A stretch of DNA of 55,854 nucleotides from assembly GCA_002221725.1 (NCBI GenBank), contig NJFT01000252.1, positions 1 to 55,854 on the forward strand. Direction: 5' to 3'. Position numbers and translations under genes: made by a program. Source of the stretch: Scedosporium boydii. Lineage: Eukaryota > Ascomycota > Sordariomycetes > Microascales > Microascaceae. How positions within the stretch are numbered: the stretch's first letter is position 1; each line of letters starts with the position of its first letter. The notes beneath the pieces are model-generated. The model saw nothing but the letters and a program-made list of their open reading frames with translations. It was not told the origin of the DNA and made no database searches. Positions 46,811 through 55,693 of this stretch are shown here, piece by piece.

Positions 46811-49174
46811 CTACGAACCGGCGCTCTGTCCGTTACGCACTGCGCCGGTGCTCTCTCTGAGGTGTTTCTCGTCAACATCAGACATCCTCTCGACAAGGTG
46901 ATGAAAGCGTGACCTCAGGCGCTTCTGGTACCACCATCCTAGGCACGCAACGGCGGCCATAAAGACAGTCCCAGCCACGCCGGCGGGGAACCACCACTTT
47001 TGCGAGTAGTACAGCTGGGCGTGGGTGGCGCTGTTCCAAAATATGGTAGCGTCCGGGTTCGTCATGATGTTGTACCAGTATCTCGCCTTTGCTAAAGTCA
47101 GTGCATTTGATTCTACACAGCGGCCATGGTCGATAAAACTCACAGGGGTAAAGCACAAACAGTTGCTGTAGAGCCCAATCAAGATAAAAACTGATAACGA
47201 GGATGTCGTGTTAGTTTTCCACTCCTCGAGGAACACATCAGACGTCAACTATTAGGGGAGGGCTGGCATACTTGTCGCGCCGACTGAGGTAAAGATACTG
47301 ATGCAGACTGAAAGGGCGAAGCCGGCATACCATACATGGCCACCCAACGAGCTGGCCTTCTTGATGAGTGCGGTATCGTGGATCACCCTGCCATTAGCAT
47401 CTCGTTGCCAGACAAGCATGCTGACAAGCGAGAAGATGATGAGCAGGAGCTGAACACTCCCATAGCACAGCATGGTCAGAGACCAGCAGCCGAGCCCTAC
47501 AGAGGGGGTATGGTAGCTGTTTTTCACGACTGTGTTAGCTTTGCAATATAACGTCCTGAAAAGCCAGCTCGCTCAAGGAAATTAAAATAACTCTCACCTA
47601 ACCACACCCCCGAAGAAGACGGGGATGAAAATGAGGACAAATGCCAAAAACCCAGCATACCACAGCATGGGGCCGGAACGGCTGCCTAGGACCTCATCGT
47701 GGAGAGCATCGAGGCTAAGACAGTGCTCGTCGGCCAGCTTGGCGATCCATCGCGCCTTGTTTGATCCGCGGTTCCAAACCCACGCAGTCCGATAGGGCGA
47801 GGTTGACCGGTGATCCTCATGTAAGAATGGGAAGACCCGCCTTGTCCGGGCCGGGGATGGCGGGGTCGAGGCCGATAGAGGTGGCGTTCCGAGCCGAACA
47901 ACAGAGGTTCCATTCCCACTTGCGCCTTGGATATCCCCGGAAACAGCGGCCTGGAAAGCGTTGGGGTTGTTTCCCGCAAGCAAAATACTAGTGACGAGGG
48001 CAATGTGCGGTATCGTCATCCACATCATCCCAAACGAAATTTGATGTGCTGACTGGCTAAGGGGGGGGGTTAGAGAGAGCAAGCCGAGGACACCGCAGCG
48101 CGGGAGAAGAAGGAGGGGGAAGGGAACCGACTAAGTGCCGTAAGAGGTCTCGATTTCGTAGACGCTCCATATAAACGAAGCGATATAAAACAATACGGGG
48201 GCGCCCACGGTTGTCCCGAAGCTCGGCTGCGAGTCCAATATAGCGCGGAGTTTGACTTTTACAGAGGAGCTATCATGAAATGAGGTCGAGCTGCCAGACC
48301 GAGAGAGACATCCCAGCGTCTCCGTCGCGGCCATCTGCGACTGCAACAAGAATGGGTCTTTGGAGAGGTCCTGGACAAGCAGCTTGGACTGGTGCCAGGC
48401 GGGGTCAAAGTCCAGGTTGCCGAGCAGGATGACTAGCAGCAGGTGAGCGCGGCTGCGGAGGGACAGCGAGTTTGCGCTGAGGCGGGCCTGCAGAAACCGA
48501 AGGATCCCAGCGTCGAGCAGTGCCTCGTAAATAGCCGAAACCAAGATGGGGCCCGCGATGGCGAAGACGACCGAGAGCCAGATGAGGATGTCGACCGTCG
48601 CGACGACAAAGGCCGCGAACATCTTGACAGCATAGAGCAGCACCCCCAACAAGGTTCCGTCTAGGCCATGAGAGGCGGCAAGCGCGGTCGGCACCTCGAT
48701 GCGGCGTCTCCGCGGGATGCTGAGGCAAAAGATGAGTGAGGGCAGGATGAAGGCCCCTAGCGGCTTCAGCCAGTAGCTGAAGGTCTTGGGGGAGGTGGCA
48801 GCCCATCCGGGGCAGCGGCGGCGGCACCACGAGTAGGGGGTCCAAAAGTCCTGAGGCGGTCCCTCCATGGTGCCGTTGAAGGTGGCGGCGCACGGGAAAG
48901 AAGGGAACCTCTCGAGCATGGCCATGTCTCCCCGGAAAAATTTCTGGTCGGGTCGGATGCGCAGCGTGTCATTGTCGATATAAAGGCTCTCGTTCACGGC
49001 CAGCAGACAGCAAGTATCGAAGCTCTGTCCGCCGAGATATGGGTTAAACCGGGAGGGATCGTCGGGGACGTTGGTGAGGAAGGGTCGGTAGATCTCCACA
49101 AGGGCCGTTGACGAATTAGAGGTCACGGCCTCTACCCCCAAGAGGACGAATAACAAAGGGAGGAAGGGATGCAT
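46811..49174 (-). CDS. Polytopic membrane protein of unknown function
   Basis: Five exons on the minus strand: 49174-48132, 48056-47598, 47516-47272, 47190-47144, 47086-46811; 689 aa. A signal peptide (FLPLLFVLLGVEAV) and a Cys-containing lumenal part with several N-glycosylation sequons (NSS, NES, NDT, NGT) lead to about eight or nine hydrophobic helices. Examples are LGAFILPSLIFCLSI, VDILIWLSVVFAIAGPILV, MLWYAGFLAFVLIFIPVFF and GTVFMAAVACLGWWY. The motif MLWYAGF / VWYAGFAL occurs twice, suggesting an internal duplication of the last helices. No transporter signature recognised. All five joins keep frame; the last intron again skips an AG close to its branch site. It is divergent from the BBE oxidase gene across 900 bp and may belong to the same accessory group, but it carries no CGG-N7-CCG site in its near upstream DNA. 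Confidence 0.78.
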
Positions 49175-50078
49175 GGTGGTACGTGATCAATCGCATGCAG
49201 AAATAATAACGGGTGCATGTTCCTTGGGGTCCCGGATTCTCGAGTATGCATGAACCTGCGGAAGGTCAACCGTTTTAACAACAACTCGTCAGGCCGAATA
49301 CCGTATCGGTAGCCCAAAATATATAACGAAATTTCAAGATATCCAAGATGAGGCAACCTGGATCAAACCTGGATCAAATTTCTCAGGACCCTCGGTGTGG
49401 CATTGCGTTGCGTTGCGTTGCGTACTTCGTATGCGTAAAAGGCAGGGAATGGTTCAGCGCGCAGCACGCATTTCTTCATGTGCGGTTCCATGTACTCGGC
49501 TGTCGGTTGCCAATAGAAGTGTAGTCGCCTCCGGGAGAGTGGTAGTTGGGACCTGGGGTGACAGTTCGAAACCCTGTAAGAAGCATCCATGATGATGTAG
49601 GGCAGCAATGCTTTCAGGCTCGAAGAACTCGCATCCATCCATCCAACTAGAATGACATGCCTGCCTACCATACCCTGGCACTAAGGCAGCATGGCTAAAA
49701 CCTCATCTGTAGCCCGCCTCGCTTTCTACGTCACCCTACACACCAAAGAAAATTTTTTCCAACAGACGAACGAATGGCCTAGGACTCGCCTAGCTTGCCA
49801 ATGAGTCAAGTACAGCTTTGTTATCTAGATGGTTGTTCATCGGGCAAGCTGCCACCCATCTAGTATGCACATTCGAGTGCAATCTCGGCGCCCAACATCG
49901 GGGAGGCCGCGTGTAAGTTCCATTGATGGCTGTATTATGTATATGAAGTCTAGGCATGTATTAGCCTGCGCATTCCCTCCCTCCCCCAAAGGCAGTCTGT
50001 TCTTTTTCTGGAGCCAAGTAATAGCCCACCCGAGCAAACACTTTTGTATCTTGAATTTTTTTTCACCACGTTCTCATC
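49175..50078. other. Divergent upstream region, membrane protein / BBE oxidase
   Basis: About 900 bp. No supported gene. Contains a (TTGCG)4 repeat at 49403-49422. Presumably both promoters lie here. Confidence 0.5.
49403..49422 (+). repeat. TTGCG pentanucleotide repeat, four copies
   Basis: Four perfect copies of TTGCG in non-coding DNA between divergent genes. Confidence 0.75.
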
Positions 50079-51857
50079 ATGGCGCAAAACGGCTCAGGCT
50101 CGGATGCCCAAATCGAGGCAGAGACGAGGCAAGCGGATGAGATGGCCAAGGTGTTCACCTCGCCCATTCCGTGCTTCCTACCCGGGGGGCAAGAGTACGA
50201 AAAGTCGGTCGCGACGTCGAACCTCCTGTACCGCTTCTCGCGGCCATATCTCGTCATACAACCCGAGAGCCCCGCGCACGTCCAGACTGTAGTGAAGACG
50301 GCCGTGTCACGCGGGCTCCGAATCACCGTCAAGAACGGCGGCCACTCGTTCGCCGGCTTCTCCTCCACCGACCGCGGTATCCTTCTCGACCTCTCCCGTA
50401 TGCAAGACGTGCGCCTCCATAGCGACCCCGAAACCGACGAACTCAAGGCGGTCACGCTTGCGGGCGGCGCGCAGTGGGGCCATGCGTACAAGGCGTTGGT
50501 CGCCGGGCGCCACGACGGCTACATGGTCAGTGGGGGACGATGTCCGACGGTTGGAGTCAGCGGCTTCGTCTTGGGAGGCGGTCTCGGCCCTTTCACGCGC
50601 GAGATCGGCATGGGGTGCGACTCCCTGACAGAGGCGAAGATCGTCACGGCTGATGGGGCGCTTGTCACAGTTGGGGAGCAGGACGACAGGGGCTCTGATA
50701 AGGGCAAGCTATTTTGGGCCCTCCGCGGCGGTGGTTGCGGAAGCTTCGGGGTCGTCGTTGAGCTCAAGATGAAGGTGCCGCGGGTGCGAAAGCACATCGT
50801 GACTGGGGGATTCACCTATCACTCGGAGCTGGACAAGCCGTTTGTCGAGACCATGAAGAAGATCTACCGATTCGATTGGCCCGACACCGCCACCATTGAC
50901 ACGCACTGGCAGTGCGAAGCCAGCCCTGGCAACCCGAGCTCGTCGGTCCGTTTTGTCGTCTATTTTGACGGAGACAAACCCGACTTTGACCGACTGGTCG
51001 ACCGTGCGATCGGGATACCACCGCCTCATCCGAGACACCATCGCCAAGGTGGACACAATCCCCACCTGGTGGAAGAAGAAGTGTCTCCTCGGGGACCGCC
51101 AACCACGGACCATCACCCGTTTAATCTGGCCGACTTGATCAAGGAACGAACCCTCACCGAGCCTTCGACGCTGCTTCTCCACGAGTCGCTGGTTCTGCAG
51201 TGGTGGGAGGAGACGCTCCGGGCCCTACCTACCAACAAGTCTTATAGCGTCTACACGTCTTTCATCTTCGAGAGAAAGCCAGACATCACCGATACCGCCA
51301 CCGACATTGTCAGGGCCCACATGGACACCTTCCATCGCGTCTTCAGTCAGGACACGGCCAGCCTCGAGGTCGCTTTCGTGCACGCCGGGGGCGCGGCATC
51401 GCGCGTCGGGCCGCACGATACCGCATTTCCCTGGCGTGAGGGCACCTATTTTGCCTACATCATGATCCGGTGGAGCGACAAGTGGCTTTCGCACAGGGTG
51501 CGAGAGTTCCTCGACGGCTTCAAAGCCCGGCTACGGCCCTTGTCCATGGCTGATAGAGCGGCATATGTCAACTTCACCGACGTGGCCATGAGAGACTACG
51601 CGGCGGCGTATTACGGGTCCAACTACCCTAAACTGCAAGAGGTGAAGAAGATTTGGGACCCGTTCGATTACTTCCATGTACCCCAGGGAATTCGCCTACC
51701 GGGAAGCGAGGATGGCCGTGGTGGCGAGGCGGGTGAGGTGGTGGATTGGGTCGACTTGGCCCACCACCAATGGGAAAACCCGAACCGGGCCGGACTGCCA
51801 CCTCCGAGGGATGACTTTTCGGACGTCATTCGCAATCTTGCCGACTTGAGGTTTTAG
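50079..51857 (+). CDS. FAD-linked oxidase, PCMH/BBE type, bicovalent flavin
   Basis: Single exon, 592 aa, ATG at 50079. The FAD domain (about residues 45-245) shows NGGHSFAG with His89 and SGGRCPTVGVSG with Cys155, the pair that attaches FAD through two covalent bonds. GGGLGPFTREIG and RGGGCGSFGVV are further flavin contacts. The C-terminal BBE segment is FTDVAMRDYAAAYYG...KKIWDPFDYFHVPQGIRLP. Such enzymes (berberine-bridge or sugar/alkaloid oxidase type) oxidise diverse small molecules using O2. No obvious signal peptide. Residues about 310-348 (51006-51122) are abnormally rich in Pro, His and Gly in this frame, while the +1 frame reads like a family-typical helix, so a compensated frameshift is suspected. 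Whether it works with the P450, SDR and BVMO is unknown. Confidence 0.86.
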   Translation: MAQNGSGSDAQIEAETRQADEMAKVFTSPIPCFLPGGQEYEKSVATSNLLYRFSRPYLVIQPESPAHVQTVVKTAVSRGLRITVKNGGHSFAGFSSTDRGILLDLSRMQDVRLHSDPETDELKAVTLAGGAQWGHAYKALVAGRHDGYMVSGGRCPTVGVSGFVLGGGLGPFTREIGMGCDSLTEAKIVTADGALVTVGEQDDRGSDKGKLFWALRGGGCGSFGVVVELKMKVPRVRKHIVTGGFTYHSELDKPFVETMKKIYRFDWPDTATIDTHWQCEASPGNPSSSVRFVVYFDGDKPDFDRLVDRAIGIPPPHPRHHRQGGHNPHLVEEEVSPRGPPTTDHHPFNLADLIKERTLTEPSTLLLHESLVLQWWEETLRALPTNKSYSVYTSFIFERKPDITDTATDIVRAHMDTFHRVFSQDTASLEVAFVHAGGAASRVGPHDTAFPWREGTYFAYIMIRWSDKWLSHRVREFLDGFKARLRPLSMADRAAYVNFTDVAMRDYAAAYYGSNYPKLQEVKKIWDPFDYFHVPQGIRLPGSEDGRGGEAGEVVDWVDLAHHQWENPNRAGLPPPRDDFSDVIRNLADLRF

Positions 51858-52077
51858 AAGAATCATTCCGCCGCCTAGGGAGATAGTCCTATCAGAAAAA
51901 AGTGGCTGCTGCGTGCTGGTTGAAATTTGTGCGGATTGTTTTATTTCAATGTGTTCTTTAGGTAGACGATGATTTTTGGGGAGCACAGCTGTCGAACGCG
52001 GAGCCGTTTTATCCTCCTCTAGTGTCTTCACCTTGTAATTTTGTAAGTTTAGTGACTGAAGTCTCAGCCGGCGGCCA
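51858..52077. other. Convergent 3' intergenic region
   Basis: 220 bp between the BBE oxidase stop and the helicase stop; both 3' ends lie here. No gene seen. Confidence 0.6.
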
Positions 52078-54324
52078 TTAAAGAGTTCGGTCCACCAATT
52101 TGAAAAGACCATCCCCAAACTTGGCTCTCAAAAATGCTTGCACATCATCATTCGCCCCCATTTTCTGTAACCCGCCGGAGCCACCCTCGACTTTAAGGCC
52201 GTGGAGACTCGTCGCTCGGGATAAGGCGACGTACACCTGGCCCTCTTCAAAGGCATGAGACAAGTTGACAATGACGCGGTTCAGGGTCATGCCTTGGCTT
52301 TTATGCACACTCATGGCCCAGCCGGGCACGAGAGGGATCTGTGTTCGGTGGACGAGAGAATACGGCTCGCCATCGCCAACCGAGTTGACTACGCACGCGG
52401 CGTATATAGTTCGCTTCACGCCGTTGTGAAAGAGCACTCGGGGCCAAGCGTTGGCCGACCGAGGATTGCTCTGCTGAATTTCCATGAAGTGTTTAATCTG
52501 CTGCTCCCTAAGTTTTGCGTGTTCGCCGGTGATCGTCTGATGCGGCGTCTCGATACCGAGGTCCTCTTTTTTTAGCTTTTTTTTCGGATTCCACTCTACA
52601 ACCCTTGGGAGCTTTTCCGGGTCAAACTTCTCGAACCCGCAGATGATCCCCTGGCTCCCATTCACCAATCCCGACTCCAGACTGAGGTTTACCTGGAGCA
52701 CGACGAGCATCCCCCCTCGAAGTCTAACTTGTGGTTCTAACCGCTGGTCTTTACAGGCCACCAACGTCCCATCACTGCGGCGGTCTCGGAAATAGAAAAG
52801 GTGCGGATGCTTGTCTTCATTCCACCTGAAGCCATCCAGTGCATTATATTCGTGTATCGGGGTCTTCATTCGCGCAAAGTTTTCCCGGTTGACTTCAGCT
52901 ACCTCCCGTCTCGTGCAGAGAAGCTTTGTGGCCCGTTGCACATTGCATGGGTGCTCCATCAGAGAGGCAGTCTCACTCGGCAAGAAGGGTATACCGAGGC
53001 GGCACTTCTGAAGCATGCCGATGAAGTACTCGTCGTTTTGACGGTGGATTTCTTTGAGGTGGACGTGGACCAAGTCGGCCTCCTCCCATGCGGCGCTTTT
53101 AAAAGCCCATTTATCCGTCTCGAGAAATGGGCCGTGGCCGTTGGGGCAATCAACCATTTCCACGTGGTCTTCAACTCCGTCTTCGACAGGGTGCATCTCT
53201 AGCCCGCACGTCATGCAGAACTCGAACGGCTTGACTGGAGGTAACTGACAAAAGTCTCCGGTTAGGATAATCTGCAATCCCCCGAAAGGTTTCGGGGGAG
53301 AGGAACCATCAATTTCTTGGTTCTTCCATTCACGCCATTGTCGGACGAACTTCAGGCACTCATTCATGCGTTCTAAGTGATGGTTCTCTACCATACTAAT
53401 CTCGTCGATGATGAGCACGTGCGTGTTCTTCCACCGCGCTTCAATATGCCTGCGGAACCCTTTATTTCTAAGTTCCCGGATGGGCAGCTTGTGAAAGTCG
53501 GGCGTCCAGCCCATGTAAGTCCATGTTGACATTCCGCCGACCTGGAGCGCCGCCCGGCCGGTGGGGGCGACAACGTACACGTTCTTGTTTCGCTCCCGCA
53601 GCATTTTGACGGCGGCTGTGAGGACGGTGGACTTTCCGCAGCCGGCCGAGCCGGTATAAAAGACGTTCCGGCCACTGGCTATTAGGTCGAGAATGTCCTG
53701 CTGCTCCTTGCAGAGAATTGGCGTGTTGGATGTGTCGATTTTCGGTTGAGGTTGCTCTTCTGGAGCCCCCGAAGCCCCCAAATTACCAATACCTTCGCCT
53801 TCGTCGTGGAACGGTGAAGCTTCAGACTTGATGTTGATCCGGTTGGGCAATTCAACGAAGTTATCATTTCTCACGCTCACATTAGTGGCGCCCAAGGACC
53901 ACTCATACCTATTGCCCGCTGTTCCGCTGGGGCATGGCGGTTCAGGCTTTCTATCGAACTGATTTCCCAGGGGTACGAGGCCGTCGTTGCTCGCGGTGGT
54001 GGCGGCATCCAGGGGCCATTCAGGCCCATTGCGCATGGTTTCGCAGAGGGATGGCGAACTTCCAGGCTTTTTGCCGAACGGACTCGCGGAGGCAGCGGAG
54101 TTGTCGATGCTCATGGCGGACGAATTCAAGGGCCACTCGTGCGCTTGACGAGTCGTGGAGACATGTGTTCTCCGGCCACCGGAAATATTTGGGCTAGGCT
54201 GACTTTCCGTAGTCATAGGCCAATCGCCGTCCTCGTCCGAATCGGACGAGATACTGATGACGGAAGGAGACCGCGGCGGCGGGGCGGTGGGGGATGCCGC
54301 TCTTTTTCTCTTATCCCCTGCCAT
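52078..54324 (-). CDS. PIF1-family 5'-3' DNA helicase
   Basis: Single exon, 748 aa from the ATG at 54324 (MAGDKRKRAAS, a nuclear-localisation-like start); the frame stays open upstream to a stop at 54519 but without another ATG. Residues 1-200 are low-complexity, with DWPM/EWPL/EWPL/EWSL repeats. The helicase core starts near 205 (LCKEQQDILDLIASGRNVFY). Walker A is GSAGCGKST (225-233), motif Ia APTGRAALQ, Walker B LIIDEISM (304-311) and motif III LTGDFCQLPP. The late motifs are GWAMSVHKSQGMTLNRVIV and GQVYVALSRATSLHGLKV. An insertion with CMTCGLEMH and CPNGHGP could bind zinc. Pif1 enzymes unwind G-quadruplexes and R-loops and act in telomere and mitochondrial DNA maintenance. The N-terminal repeats and zinc-like insert suggest a paralogous branch rather than the canonical PIF1. 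Confidence 0.9.
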   Translation of the reverse strand: MAGDKRKRAASPTAPPPRSPSVISISSDSDEDGDWPMTTESQPSPNISGGRRTHVSTTRQAHEWPLNSSAMSIDNSAASASPFGKKPGSSPSLCETMRNGPEWPLDAATTASNDGLVPLGNQFDRKPEPPCPSGTAGNRYEWSLGATNVSVRNDNFVELPNRINIKSEASPFHDEGEGIGNLGASGAPEEQPQPKIDTSNTPILCKEQQDILDLIASGRNVFYTGSAGCGKSTVLTAAVKMLRERNKNVYVVAPTGRAALQVGGMSTWTYMGWTPDFHKLPIRELRNKGFRRHIEARWKNTHVLIIDEISMVENHHLERMNECLKFVRQWREWKNQEIDGSSPPKPFGGLQIILTGDFCQLPPVKPFEFCMTCGLEMHPVEDGVEDHVEMVDCPNGHGPFLETDKWAFKSAAWEEADLVHVHLKEIHRQNDEYFIGMLQKCRLGIPFLPSETASLMEHPCNVQRATKLLCTRREVAEVNRENFARMKTPIHEYNALDGFRWNEDKHPHLFYFRDRRSDGTLVACKDQRLEPQVRLRGGMLVVLQVNLSLESGLVNGSQGIICGFEKFDPEKLPRVVEWNPKKKLKKEDLGIETPHQTITGEHAKLREQQIKHFMEIQQSNPRSANAWPRVLFHNGVKRTIYAACVVNSVGDGEPYSLVHRTQIPLVPGWAMSVHKSQGMTLNRVIVNLSHAFEEGQVYVALSRATSLHGLKVEGGSGGLQKMGANDDVQAFLRAKFGDGLFKLVDRTL
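53795..54138 (-). repeat. Coding tandem repeat, 117 bp, in helicase N-terminus
   Basis: Three units of 39 codons start at 54138, 54021 and 53904 (minus strand), each beginning EWPL, EWPL or EWSL and containing a KKPGSSPS/RKPEPPCPS/IKSEASP-like end. An earlier DWPM lies 29 codons before the first unit. Confidence 0.72.
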
Positions 54325-54796
54325 CGCGGGACTGGACTGAAGAGAAGGAGGGGGATGATTAATCCTGAGTCTCGGATATTTGGGCACCGACGGCTGGGAT
54401 TCCCTTCCCCGAGATAGCAATCTCCTAGGGTTTCTCGAGAGCAGGTCTTGAGGCGAGAGTATCGAGGCGAATGACGATTGGCGGAGGACCAGCAAGCAAA
54501 TGGTGGATGGATGGAGTCAATCATGGAAGTGCACACGTTCGGTTGATCACAGGTTAATATCGATATTCGACACCCCCTGCTGTTTTCGCACTCTCATGAT
54601 TTATGATTTATGATTCATCTCTGAAGTCCAATGCTCTTTCCCCCTCAGCACGATCACGAAGCATGTACGAAGGTACTTTGAAGGAAATCGCCATCCGTTT
54701 CATTCTGCCAGTTGATTCAGTTCGTCTCGCTTGACACTATAAGAAGACAAATGGCAACGATTCGAGGCCCCAGATGAATTAAAGACTCGTGCGTGT

Positions 54797-54859
54797 TCAT
54801 TGAAGGTCATCCCAATCCTCCCTGATCAGTTTGACGCCCTTCTCCGCAATCATATACAC
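54797..54859 (-). pseudogene. Possible 3' coding remnant
   Basis: A 20-codon stretch reading VYMIAEKGVKLIREDWDDLQ then stop. Directly upstream on the same strand, a different frame reads ALEKFTIPLPLDVNIKSLD up to the junction, and no intron of usable length fits, so a frameshift may separate them. Further upstream the frame enters copy B of the dispersed module. No family recognised. It may be the decayed end of a short gene or chance. Confidence 0.25.
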
Positions 54860-54984
54860 CTGTCTAAGGATTTAATGTTAACATCTAGCGGCAGTGGGAT
54901 GGTGAATTTTTCTAAAGCTAGGTGTTGGGTTTGCCGGATCTTGTGCAGGTACTTGAGGGGATTAGTTGTAATGGTGCTGTCTGC

Positions 54985-55345
54985 AGGGTCCTTACCTTGT
55001 CGAAGTTAAAGCTAGTAAAGCCTGGTAGTCTGATGGACGAGGGAGAAAATAAAAAATAATACCACCGGAAAGAATCGCCATTCATATCAAATATACCCGC
55101 AGCCAGAAGAGATTGCGTGGCTCATGTCTATACTAGATTTACTTAGAAATAGGCCATTAGAGTAATTATTATATACTCCGCCCGGAATGAGACTAAAGTA
55201 CGAGTCTCTGCAATTCATGGACCTTGGATTTTGATAATAGCGTGTTAGTTGGCATCTCCGGGATGGATCCGAGACGCCACGGGGACAATAGGCGGCGGAA
55301 CCGGAACCATTCCGACGCTTTTAGGGCGGGACGATGCCGATAGCT
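54985..55345 (+). repeat. Dispersed degenerate module, copy B
   Basis: Second copy of the P450 upstream module (copy A 43925-44280), same orientation, with many substitutions and gaps. Both CGG-N7-CCG palindromes are kept. In the minus direction the part near 55010-55110 keeps a short conserved reading, IFDMNGDS here against IFDVNGDT in copy A, so it may once have been leader or coding sequence. No intact P450 lies beside it. Confidence 0.65.
55259..55314. promoter_or_regulatory. Paired CGG-N7-CCG palindromes in copy B
   Basis: CGGGATGGATCCG (55259-55271, identical to the P450 site) and CGGAACCATTCCG (55302-55314). Spacing between starts is 43 bp against 41 bp in copy A. The only start codon to the left is the helicase's, about 930 bp away on the minus strand, so what these sites control is unclear. 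Confidence 0.45.
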
Positions 55346-55693
55346 CAAGCACTACTTGTGTGATGTCACATACACATACATCAAAAAGCTAATCCTACAT
55401 AGTATTAACCCTAGTAAAGCTACTAATCTAAGATGTTAGGATAATGAAGGGTCGCCAAGACGACATGAGATGCAGCAAGCAGTAGGACGCCTAGCGTGGA
55501 GCGACTAAGGAAAGGGAAATTAATTCAATAGAAGAAACATCAACCGGGAAATCGGAAATCCACTCTTATAATCCATCTCGCCCACAGGAATGGAAGACGA
55601 GACTGGAGAATCATGCGTGTCAATGTCTCTTTGCTTTTCTACATAGCTGGCATTATCCCATTTTTGTTGTCCTTCGGCATGAAATCAAATTCT

